A stretch of DNA of 64,000 nt from Acidovorax delafieldii (GTDB lineage Bacteria > Pseudomonadota > Gammaproteobacteria > Burkholderiales > Burkholderiaceae_C), in NCBI RefSeq assembly GCF_007993815.1, contig NZ_VJWE01000011.1, positions 682,001 through 746,000 of the forward strand, in the 5' to 3' direction. Positions within the stretch are counted from its first letter, which is position 1. Every line of letters starts with the position of its first letter. Shown piece after piece: positions 53,203 to 60,493 of the stretch. The notes beneath the pieces were generated by a model, which was given only the letters and a program-made list of their open reading frames with translations, was not told where the DNA came from and searched no databases. Made by a program: the position numbers and the translations under genes.

Positions 53203-54669
53203 ATGCGCCTCGGCATCCGCCTGCTGTTCGCCTTCTTCCTCATCAACGGCATCGCCGCGTTCTTTGTGCTGCGCGTGTTCATGGCCGAGATCAAGCCCAG
53301 CGTGCGCGAGGTGATGGAAGACATGATGGTGGACACGGCCAACATCCTGGCCGAGCTGGCCAGCGAAGACCTGGCCGCCGGGCGGCTGGCAGCACAGGCC
53401 AACAACAGCAGCACCAGTCCGTTTGCCCAGCACGTGCGCCGCTACGCCACGCGGCCCATCGACGCGGCGATCTGGGGCTTTTCCAAGCAGTCGCTCGACT
53501 ACCGCATCTATGTGACCGACACCACGGGGCGCGTGCTGTTCGACTCCGAAAACCGCGCCATCGGTGCCGATTATTCGCAGTGGCGCGACGTAGCCCGCAC
53601 GCTGCGCGGCGAGTACGGCGCGCGCTCTACGCGCGATGTGGAAGATGACGACACCAGCGGCGTGATGCATGTGGCCGCGCCCATCTACGTCAAAAGCCAG
53701 ATCGCGGGTGTACTCACCGTGGCCAAGCCCACGCGCACGGTGCAGCGCTTCATCGACCGGGCCGAGCGCAAGGTGTTCATGGGCGGGCTGTTGCTGCTGG
53801 CGCTGTCGGCCGCCGTGGGGGTGGCAGTGACGCTGTGGATGGTGTGGAATGTGCGCCGCCTGCGCGACTACGCGCTGAGCGTGCAGGGCCCGGCCGACGG
53901 CGAACGCCACGACCCAACTCTTCCGCCCCCCACGGCCCTGGCCGTTCCCGAGGTGCCCGGCGAGCTGGGCGACCTGGCCCGCGCCATGGACCGCATGCGC
54001 GCGCGGCTGGAGGGGCGCGACTACATCGAGGGCTATGTACGCGCGCTCACGCACGAACTCAAAAGCCCCGTGGCCGCCATCCGGGGCGCGGGCGAGCTGC
54101 TGCAGGACGAGCTGCCCGCCGCCGACCGCGCCGAGTTTGCGACCCAGGTGGTGCAGCAAAGCGAACGCCTGCAGCGCATCATCGACCGGCTGCTGGAGCT
54201 GTCCAAGCTGGAGCAGCGCCAGCACGCCGAAGGCCGCGCGCCCGTGGCGCTGCACGACTGCGCCGAGGCCGCCATTGCCCAGACCCGCGCCCGCGCGGGG
54301 CAGCGCGGCATCACGCTGGCATTGCAAGGGCACGGCACCAGCGGCCCGTGGGAGGCCGAACTGGTGACGCTGGCGCTGACCAACCTGCTGGACAACGCGA
54401 TCGACTTTGCGCCCGCAGGCAGCACGGTGCGGGTGGAACTGGACGGCGCCACGGTGGCCGTGCAAGACAGCGGCCCCGGCGTGCCGGACTATGCGCTGCC
54501 GCGCCTGGGCGAGCGCTTCTTCACCACCGCACGACCGGGCGGCGAGCGCAGCGGATCGGGCCTGGGGCTGGCGATTGTGCAGCGCGTGATGGCGCTGCAT
54601 GGGGGGCAGATGGTGGCGCGCAATACGGCGCCGGGGCTGCGGGTGGCGCTGGAGTTCCGCAGAGCCTAA
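53203..54669 (+). CDS. creC: Sensor histidine kinase CreC
   Basis: A 488-residue membrane kinase. It has an N-terminal membrane helix (LGIRLLFAFFLINGIAAFFV), a periplasmic domain of about 160 residues, a second helix (MGGLLLLALSAAVGVAVTLW), HAMP, a dimerisation domain (YVRALTHELKSPVAAIRGAG, with the phosphoacceptor His) and an ATPase domain with NLLDNAIDFAP, VQDSGPGVP and GSGLGLAIV. The periplasmic part (SVREVMEDMMVDTANILAEL) matches CreC proteins. Its 3' end overlaps an antisense gene by four bases. Confidence 0.88.
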   Translation: MRLGIRLLFAFFLINGIAAFFVLRVFMAEIKPSVREVMEDMMVDTANILAELASEDLAAGRLAAQANNSSTSPFAQHVRRYATRPIDAAIWGFSKQSLDYRIYVTDTTGRVLFDSENRAIGADYSQWRDVARTLRGEYGARSTRDVEDDDTSGVMHVAAPIYVKSQIAGVLTVAKPTRTVQRFIDRAERKVFMGGLLLLALSAAVGVAVTLWMVWNVRRLRDYALSVQGPADGERHDPTLPPPTALAVPEVPGELGDLARAMDRMRARLEGRDYIEGYVRALTHELKSPVAAIRGAGELLQDELPAADRAEFATQVVQQSERLQRIIDRLLELSKLEQRQHAEGRAPVALHDCAEAAIAQTRARAGQRGITLALQGHGTSGPWEAELVTLALTNLLDNAIDFAPAGSTVRVELDGATVAVQDSGPGVPDYALPRLGERFFTTARPGGERSGSGLGLAIVQRVMALHGGQMVARNTAPGLRVALEFRRA

Positions 54670-55082
54670 ACCGCGCTGTTCGTGAGGCGGGGCTGAGCCT
54701 GGAGAAATTCGACCAGATCGCCCACCGTGGTCACTTTGCCGAACAGGGGGTTGGCCGATGTGTCGACCAGGCTGCGGCGGGACCGCTGGGCCATGTCTAC
54801 GACCAAGTCGTCCAGATCGTCAGCATCGAGGCGCAGGTCGCGCTGCAGGTGATCGGTCACGCGCAAGGGCACTGCCACCGCTACAGACAAGCTGCGCTGC
54901 AGTTCCTCGTACACCGCGCGCACCACCCAGGTGTCCACACGGCGGCAGTCAATGGAGCGGGCGAACTGGCAGATAGACTCGCCCGCCCGGCTTTGCGCCA
55001 TGCGGGCCAGGCGCAGGGCCTCGTGCCGGCTCAGGACGGCCACCAGACTGCCGAGCGCCAGGAGCGAGCCGCCCACCGCCAC
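54666..55082 (-). CDS. DUF1493-like acyl-carrier-fold protein, antisense in the cre locus
   Basis: A 138-residue frame starting with GTG. Residues 1-17 are hydrophobic. From about residue 50 the sequence resembles an acyl carrier protein: DTWVVRAVYEELQRSLSVAV, DHLQRDLRLDADDLDDLVVD and KVTTVGDLVEFLQAQ. The phosphopantetheine serine of the usual DSL motif is replaced (LDADDL), as in DUF1493 proteins, so it cannot carry an acyl group in the normal way. No ribosome-binding site is visible. An in-frame TGA at 55092 separates it from a 37-codon frame that may be the original 5' part. Confidence 0.55.
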   Translation of the reverse strand: MAVGGSLLALGSLVAVLSRHEALRLARMAQSRAGESICQFARSIDCRRVDTWVVRAVYEELQRSLSVAVAVPLRVTDHLQRDLRLDADDLDDLVVDMAQRSRRSLVDTSANPLFGKVTTVGDLVEFLQAQPRLTNSAV

Positions 55083-55091
55083 GGGGTGCGT

Positions 55092-55205
55092 TCAGAACAC
55101 GGCCATGAAGGCCACCGCCATCACGACCAGAACACAGCGCGCCGACCAGCGCAATGGCGGGTGGACAGCCACCGGGGGCATGAAGCGGGACGCTGTTTTT
55201 CGCAT
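55092..55205 (-). other. 37-codon hydrophobic frame upstream of the ACP-like gene
   Basis: Starts with ATG at 55205 (MRKTASRFMPPVAVHP...) and has a membrane-like segment CVLVVMAVAFMAVF before a TGA. It is in the same frame as the ACP-like gene, nine bases upstream of its GTG. It may be a separate small protein or the first part of a gene broken by the stop. Confidence 0.4.
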
Positions 55206-55276
55206 GGCACTCCTCGGTCATATGACGCAGGCGATCGATTCTGCCAGCGCCTCACTTCGCACGTCACCCACTCCAC

Positions 55277-55292
55277 TTCACACTGGCCTCAC
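55277..55292 (+). promoter_or_regulatory. CreB binding site (cre-tag) upstream of creD
   Basis: TTCACACTGGCCTCAC is TTCAC-N6-CTCAC, one base from the E. coli CreB consensus TTCAC-N6-TTCAC. It lies about 70 bases before the creD start and upstream of a CATAAC -10-like box at 55320-55325. It could also act on the divergent ACP-like unit. Confidence 0.6.
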
Positions 55293-55359
55293 AAACTTCA
55301 TAGCGCCCTCACAGCGCGCCATAACACTGCCTCCACAACAGTCACTTGTGGAGGATCTT

Positions 55360-56796
55360 TTGTTCAAACACCCCTTGTTCACCAAGCTGGCGGCGCTGAC
55401 CGCCATCACCGTGTTGCTGCTCTTTGGCCTGGGCCTGATCGAAGACGTGGTGCGCGACCGTCTGCGCTACCGCAGCATCACCGCGCAGAGCGTGGCCGAG
55501 AGCCTGGCCGGGCCGCAGACGCTGATGGGCCCCATGATCCACAGCGCCTGCGTGGAAAGCTGGGATGAAGAAGTCGGCAAGGGCGAGGAGCGCCGCATGG
55601 TCGAAAGGCGCCGCGAGTTCATCCTGACCGCCATGCCCGAGCAGCTCAAGCTCACCACCGGCGCCGCGATGGAGGAACGCGCGCGCGGGCTGCACAAGGT
55701 GAACACCTACAACCTCAAGGCCAACGTGACGGCGCAATGGGGTTCGCTGGCCAGCCTGCTGCCGCAGAGCAGCATGAAGAATTCGCGCATGCACTGCGGC
55801 GCACCCATCGTGATGATGGCCGTGGGCGACGCGCGCGGCATCCGCACTGCGCAGTTCACCATGGGCAGCCAGGCGCTGGCGCTCAAGCCTGGCACCTTCC
55901 ACCCCACCTACAGCCGGGGCCTACACGCGGTGCTGCCCGAATCCGTGCGCGGCAAGGCCGATGGCCTGACCGCCACGCTGGACCTGGAACTGGTGGGCAC
56001 CGAGCGCCTGGCCATCGTGCCGCTGGGCGGCAACACCGAGGTGCTGATGACCAGCAGCTGGCCCCACCCGTCGTTTGCCGGGCGCTTTCTGCCATCGGAA
56101 CGTGAGGTCAAGAAGACCGGCTTTTCGGCCCAGTGGCGCCTGTCGTCGCTGGCCACCACGGCGCAGGCCGACATTGCGAACGGCAAGCGCATCTGCCTGG
56201 GTGCGGATGAGGGCAGCGACTATGCACACAGCGGGGCCACGCCGGGCGACTGCGCCGACAGCTTCAGCGTGGCCTTCATCGACCCGGTGAATCCCTATTC
56301 CCTGTCGGACCGCGCGACCAAGTACGGTGTGCTGTTCATCGCCCTCACCTTCGTGGCCGTGGGCCTGTTCGAGCTGATGAAGAAGCTGCGCGTGCACCCG
56401 GTGCAGTACCTGCTGGTGGGCAGCGCGCTGTGCAGCTTCTTCCTGCTGCTGGTGAGCCTGTCGGAGCACCTGCCGTTTGGCATTTCGTACGCGGTGGCCG
56501 CGAGCGCGTGTGTGCTGCTGCTGGCCTACTACGCCAGCCACATGCTGGGCGGGCTCACGCGCGGTGTGCCACTGGGGGCGGGCATTGCGCTGCTGTATGG
56601 CCTGCTGTACGTGCTGCTGCAGCTGGAGCAGACGGCGCTGGTGGTAGGTGCGATTGCGCTCTTCCTGGTGCTGGCAGCGGTGATGGTGTTGACGCGCAAG
56701 GTGAACTGGTACGGCCTGTCGCAAGGCGGCACGCCCCCGCGCCCCACCATGCCGCCCATGCAGCGCCCCGCAGCCCCCCGCGCGGAGGCTGCATGA
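55360..56796 (+). CDS. creD: Inner membrane protein CreD
   Basis: A 478-residue membrane protein, the main CreB target in E. coli, linked there to colicin E2 and beta-lactam tolerance. The start is TTG (55360), giving M-F-K-H-P-L-F-T-K-L like E. coli CreD, with GGAGG six bases upstream. The family signature SLAGPQTLMGPMI follows the first membrane helix. A large periplasmic domain and five C-terminal helices follow (FIALTFVAVGLFELMKKLRV, HPVQYLLVGSALCSFFLLLV). It shares ATGA with the next gene. Confidence 0.9.
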   Translation: MFKHPLFTKLAALTAITVLLLFGLGLIEDVVRDRLRYRSITAQSVAESLAGPQTLMGPMIHSACVESWDEEVGKGEERRMVERRREFILTAMPEQLKLTTGAAMEERARGLHKVNTYNLKANVTAQWGSLASLLPQSSMKNSRMHCGAPIVMMAVGDARGIRTAQFTMGSQALALKPGTFHPTYSRGLHAVLPESVRGKADGLTATLDLELVGTERLAIVPLGGNTEVLMTSSWPHPSFAGRFLPSEREVKKTGFSAQWRLSSLATTAQADIANGKRICLGADEGSDYAHSGATPGDCADSFSVAFIDPVNPYSLSDRATKYGVLFIALTFVAVGLFELMKKLRVHPVQYLLVGSALCSFFLLLVSLSEHLPFGISYAVAASACVLLLAYYASHMLGGLTRGVPLGAGIALLYGLLYVLLQLEQTALVVGAIALFLVLAAVMVLTRKVNWYGLSQGGTPPRPTMPPMQRPAAPRAEAA

Positions 56797-57152
56797 ACGC
56801 CGCCCCGCAGACCACCCGCTGGGCCCAGTACCTGGCGCAGGCCCAGGCACTGACGCCGCCCGCCAGCACCGGCCCCGCAAGGGGCCCTGCGCTGACCGCC
56901 GCCGAAGCGGCCCGCGTGCAGCGCCACCGCGACCAGTTGATGGCGGCGCTGCGGTCGCAGGACCGGCTGGCCTTGCACTGCGCCAAGCAGCAGGTGCTGG
57001 ACGCAGCCTTTTGCCCCCACCGTACCGAGGCGGACCACAGCCACGGAGGGCCTGCAAGCGGCGCTGCAGATTCGCCCGCCCTGCGCCGGGCGCTGCGCGA
57101 CCTGGCGTGGCGCACAGCGGCCTTGCTGTTGCCGCGCCGCCCGGAGTTCTGA
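56793..57152 (+). CDS. Small hypothetical protein coupled to creD
   Basis: A 119-residue soluble-looking protein (MNAAPQTTRWAQYLAQAQAL) rich in Ala, Arg and His and without a recognised domain. It overlaps the creD stop by four bases (ATGA) and has GGAGG upstream, so it is very likely translated with creD. The strong terminator after it ends the cre unit. Predicted helices (AARVQRHRDQLMAALRSQDR) suggest a small helical protein; function unknown. Confidence 0.7.
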   Translation: MNAAPQTTRWAQYLAQAQALTPPASTGPARGPALTAAEAARVQRHRDQLMAALRSQDRLALHCAKQQVLDAAFCPHRTEADHSHGGPASGAADSPALRRALRDLAWRTAALLLPRRPEF

Positions 57153-57154
57153 AG

Positions 57155-57196
57155 GTGTCCCGGGGGCCGTGCGCAGGCCCCTGGGACACAATTTTT
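57155..57196 (+). terminator. Terminator of the cre operon
   Basis: A 14-base-pair stem GTGTCCCGGGGGCC/GGCCCCTGGGACAC (one G-T pair) with a seven-base loop, followed by ATTTTT. Confidence 0.9.
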
Positions 57197-57249
57197 AGTA
57201 AAAACGGGTGGTAGCGCTAGTGCAATATGCGCCAGCAGCTATCAAAAGC
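57195..57249 (-). repeat. Dispersed repeat family A, copy 10
   Basis: Contains GGTAGCGCTAGTGCAATATG and CGCCAGCAGCTATCAAAAGC. The first block is identical to copy 4. It lies between the cre terminator and the diguanylate cyclase stop. Confidence 0.75.
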
Positions 57250-57256
57250 AGAGCAT

Positions 57257-58303
57257 TTACACCACCACGGTGCGGCTGCGCCCCTCGCGCTTGGCGGTAT
57301 AGAGCGCAGAGTCCAGCAGGCGCAGGGTGATGTCCAGCGGCCGCAGCGGGTCGAACAGGGTGAGCCCCATGCTGACCGACAGCACCAGCGCCGGCTCGAT
57401 GCCGGGCAGCGGGTGGGCGGCCAGCGTCGCATGCACACGCTCGGCCACCACCTGTGCCTGGTCGAGACCGGTGGCGGGCAACAGGGCCAGAAACTCCTCG
57501 CCCCCCCAGCGCCCCAGCACATCGGCCGCGCGGAAGGCGTCGCGGCACAGGGTGGCAAACAGCTGCAGGGCCTGGTCACCCACATGGTGGCCGTACACGT
57601 CGTTCACGCGCTTGAAGTGGTCCAGGTCCATCATCAGCAGGCAGGCCGGCTCGTGGCCCCGCTGCAGCAGTGCCCATTCCTGGCGCAGGCGATCGGTGAA
57701 CGAGCGGCGGTTGGCTAACCCGGTCAGCACATCGGTGTGGGCCAGCACCGCCATCTGGTGGCGCGCCGCCTCCAGCTCCATCAGCATCTGGCCCTGGCGG
57801 TCGTTGGCACTCTTGAGCTCCAGCAGCCGGATCACCTGGCGCGCCAGGGCGGACAGCAGGTCCTGCACCTTGGCTGACAGCTCACGCGGCCGGTGGTCCA
57901 GCACGCACAGCGTGCCCAGCACAAAACCATCGGGCGTGACCAGCGGCGCCCCGGCGTAAAAGCGCAGGGGGTTCTTCTGCGTGACGATCGCATAGTGCGC
58001 AAAGCGCGGGTCTTGTGCCAGGTCGGGCACGATGAAGACGCCGGACTGGCGGATGGCATAGCGGCACACCGACTCGCTCAGCGGGGTTTCCCGCAGCGCA
58101 AACCCACGGGCGGCCTTGAACCACTGGCGCTGGCTGTCCAGCAGGCTGATCAATGCCACGGGCGCTTCGCACACGTAGCCCGCCAGGTCGGCCAGCTCGT
58201 CGTAGGCGGGCTCCATGGGCGTGTCGAGAATGCCGTAGCGCTGCAGGGCCTGGAGACGGGCCGTGTCGTCGCAGGGGTCGTCGGGAGGGGTGGTGTCGGC
58301 CAT
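57257..58303 (-). CDS. GAF-GGDEF diguanylate cyclase
   Basis: A 348-residue protein that makes cyclic di-GMP. An N-terminal GAF sensor (about 20-165; VALISLLDSQRQWFKAARGF, ESVCRYAIRQSGVFIVPDLA) precedes a GGDEF domain with active-site RWGGEEF and inhibitory site RxxD (RAADVLGR), both intact, so catalysis and product inhibition are expected. DLDHFKRVNDVYGHHVGD is typical. The ATG at 58303 starts just before the GAF domain. No membrane segment is present, so it is cytoplasmic. Its signal is unknown. Confidence 0.92.
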   Translation of the reverse strand: MADTTPPDDPCDDTARLQALQRYGILDTPMEPAYDELADLAGYVCEAPVALISLLDSQRQWFKAARGFALRETPLSESVCRYAIRQSGVFIVPDLAQDPRFAHYAIVTQKNPLRFYAGAPLVTPDGFVLGTLCVLDHRPRELSAKVQDLLSALARQVIRLLELKSANDRQGQMLMELEAARHQMAVLAHTDVLTGLANRRSFTDRLRQEWALLQRGHEPACLLMMDLDHFKRVNDVYGHHVGDQALQLFATLCRDAFRAADVLGRWGGEEFLALLPATGLDQAQVVAERVHATLAAHPLPGIEPALVLSVSMGLTLFDPLRPLDITLRLLDSALYTAKREGRSRTVVV

Positions 58304-58506
58304 GATGCGAAGCGGCCGCGCCGCCCCCAATTGCCTTGAGATGGGGCAGCATGCCACACAAGCAGGACGGCTGCACGGGTGGAAGCCCGATGGCCCCTGG
58401 GTCACGCCAGAGTGGTGCTCTGGCCCTGCAGTGCCTGCCTCTCGTTTGTTCGTTCAGCGTCTGCTGACGCTTGCCGCTGCGGACAGACAGCGCAGCTGCG
58501 TCGCTG

Positions 58507-59043
58507 TCAGGCGGCCACAGCGGGCGCGATATCGCGTTGGGCAGCGGGCTCGCTGGCACCCGGGGCGTCGGCATCCGAACACATGGCCCCACCGCAACCG
58601 TGAATCAACGCACCCGGCAACGCACCGGGAGCGTGCACCACGCCGGTCACAGGGTCAAACCCCACACGGCGCAGGTGCAGGGCCAGCGAGGCATCCATGC
58701 TCTGCGCATGCTGCGGAAACCACAGCGCCAGCTCGCTGGCCATGACGCGCAGCACCTTCAGGTCGCCCTGTTCGGCGCGGGCCGTGCCTTCACGCATCAC
58801 CTGCAGCACCACCTTGTGCTGCATGCTGTGGCAGTTGCCCGATGCAAATCGGGTGGAGGCCATCCAGTCGTCTTCCTGCCCGAAATGCTGCTCGGTATGC
58901 TCCACCAGCGTGCACCAGCGGGGCAGCAGGTCGGCGTCACCGGCCTGGTCCACAGCGGCCAGCAAGTCGACGAACTCCCGGTGGGTGTCATCCATCAGGG
59001 GCAGGTCGAGGTTCAACGCATCAGACCATTCGAGGTGGGCCAT
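58507..59043 (-). CDS. Bacteriohemerythrin-type oxygen-binding protein
   Basis: A 178-residue protein with a hemerythrin four-helix fold. Di-iron ligands are all present: H21 (DDTHREF), H53-x3-E57 (HFGQE), H72-x3-H76 (HSMQH) and H112-x4-D117 (HAQSMD). A C-terminal tail of about 55 residues carries two close cysteines (CGGAMC) and is not part of the fold. The family binds O2 for storage or sensing. AAGGAG precedes the ATG. It is downstream of a cysteine-repeat periplasmic protein but with 167 bases between. Confidence 0.9.
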   Translation of the reverse strand: MAHLEWSDALNLDLPLMDDTHREFVDLLAAVDQAGDADLLPRWCTLVEHTEQHFGQEDDWMASTRFASGNCHSMQHKVVLQVMREGTARAEQGDLKVLRVMASELALWFPQHAQSMDASLALHLRRVGFDPVTGVVHAPGALPGALIHGCGGAMCSDADAPGASEPAAQRDIAPAVAA

Positions 59044-59210
59044 GGGACTCCTTGGGCGGGCAGATCAAACGAAGGTGCGAGCTTAGAAGCCCCGGCCCAG
59101 CCGGGTGTTGATGCAGGTCATGGCCACGCCATACGCAGCCAGGCCCTGCACCGCGCGTGGCGGGCAGGGCCTGGTAGTGCAAGGGATTCGGGCGCCCAGC
59201 GCCCGCCCCA

Positions 59211-59792
59211 TCAGCTCTGGCCGTACATGCGCTTGGCGTCGTCCACACACTTGGACTTGAGGTCGCCAGTCATCGTCTCGCAGCGCTCCTTGGCAGTCTT
59301 GTAGTTGGCTTCATTCTTCTCGGCGGTGGCGTCCTTGCGGGCCTCGGCCACGTTGGCGGCCTTCTCGGCCGCTGTGTCTGCAGGCTTGGCCTGGGCGGCG
59401 GCCACCTTGGCGTTTTCCTTGGCCTTCACATGCTCAGCCTTGGCATCCTTCACGCACACGTCCTTGGCGTTGCCGGTCAGGTCGTCGCACTTTTCCTTGG
59501 CGACAGCGTAGGCGGCGTCGGCACGGGCTTCAGCCACCTTCTGGCTGGCCTTGGCGCTGGGCTTGTACTGGGCTTCGAGCTCGGCCTTAGCCACGTCTTC
59601 GGTGCCCTTGGCTTCCTTCATACAGATGTCCTTGGCGTTGGCCTTGAGAGCATCGCATTTTTGCTTGTTCATCTTGTAGTCCGCCGAGATGCTGTCCTTG
59701 GCGGCCTTGTGCTCTGCGGGGGTCATGGCAAAAGCGGTGGTGGCCATCAAACCGGCGGCGCAGGCCGCGATCAGGGTGCGTTGGAATGTCAT
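59211..59792 (-). CDS. Periplasmic Lys/Ala-rich protein with three C-x10-C repeats
   Basis: A 193-residue exported protein. Signal peptide MTFQRTLIAACAAGLMATTA is cut after AFA. The rest is helical and rich in Ala and Lys, with three repeats about 56-59 residues apart, each carrying a cysteine pair: C46/C57 (KCDALKANAKDICMKEAK), C102/C113 (KCDDLTGNAKDVCVKDAK) and C161/C172 (RCETMTGDLKSKC). The pairs could form disulfides in helical hairpins. No known enzyme domain. The start is the ATG before the signal peptide. Confidence 0.75.
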   Translation of the reverse strand: MTFQRTLIAACAAGLMATTAFAMTPAEHKAAKDSISADYKMNKQKCDALKANAKDICMKEAKGTEDVAKAELEAQYKPSAKASQKVAEARADAAYAVAKEKCDDLTGNAKDVCVKDAKAEHVKAKENAKVAAAQAKPADTAAEKAANVAEARKDATAEKNEANYKTAKERCETMTGDLKSKCVDDAKRMYGQS

Positions 59793-59902
59793 GGTTTTCT
59801 CCTCAATGAAATTGAATGCAATGGGTGTGAATCTTGTAGGGGCGGTGCGCCAGGGGTGGCCTGGCGGGGGCGGGGCGAAAGCCCCGCAGCGCGGTCGCGC
59901 TA

Positions 59903-60121
59903 TCAGTCGTTGAAGCGGAAGTCGGGGTGGCGGTCTTGCCATTCCTTGAGCTGCTTTTCGGCCACGTCGCGGGCGATGCCCTGGCGCTCTTGCAGCTTGC
60001 CCAGGAACTGTTCGCGCTTGCCGTCGATGACATCGAAGTCGTCGTTCGTGAGCTTGCCCCACTGCTCGATCATCTTGCCCTTGAACTGCTTCCAGTTGCC
60101 CTTGATGGTGTCTTCATTCAT
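59903..60121 (-). CDS. CsbD family stress protein
   Basis: A 72-residue CsbD-like protein: MNEDTIKGNWKQFKGKMIEQ, WGKLTNDDFDVIDGKREQF, ending with KEWQDRHPDFRFND. Small abundant proteins of this family are induced under general stress; function is unknown. The ATG at 60121 has GAGGAG upstream; the longer frame from 60136 adds MRSHT. It is 111 bases upstream of the cysteine-repeat protein on the same strand. Confidence 0.9.
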   Translation of the reverse strand: MNEDTIKGNWKQFKGKMIEQWGKLTNDDFDVIDGKREQFLGKLQERQGIARDVAEKQLKEWQDRHPDFRFND

Positions 60122-60493
60122 GGTGTGACTCCTCAAAAAACTTCGCTTCAGCCATCCACTCGGAGTGCGTGGAACCTTTGCGTGATGCGATGGAATTCAC
60201 TGTAAAAATGATCTGGCGACGGCGCCGTAGTCCATGCCACGCAGCACACGTCAGCACAGGACTACGGGCGTGACGGACATCGCCGATGCAACGGTGCCCG
60301 CCCTCTGGCGGATGCCCAACAAGGGCTCACCAGGGGTACAAAGTGTTGCAACCGCCCATCACCAGATGCCCTGCTTCTCAAGGAACCTCCAGCAATGTTT
60401 CGCTTGGTAACACTTGTGTTTGCAAGTGGTCGCGGCATGTGATTAAGTGGTGCCTGCGCACTCTGCTTTGCGCGGGTTTCCATCTCAATCACC
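60122..60493. other. 372-base gap between csbD-like and DUF1800 genes
   Basis: No reading frame of note. A possible rightward promoter TTGCAA-N17-TTAAGT lies at 60420-60448 before the DUF1800 gene, next to an AACAC/GTGTT inverted repeat at 60409-60420. The leftward csbD promoter was not identified. Confidence 0.35.
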
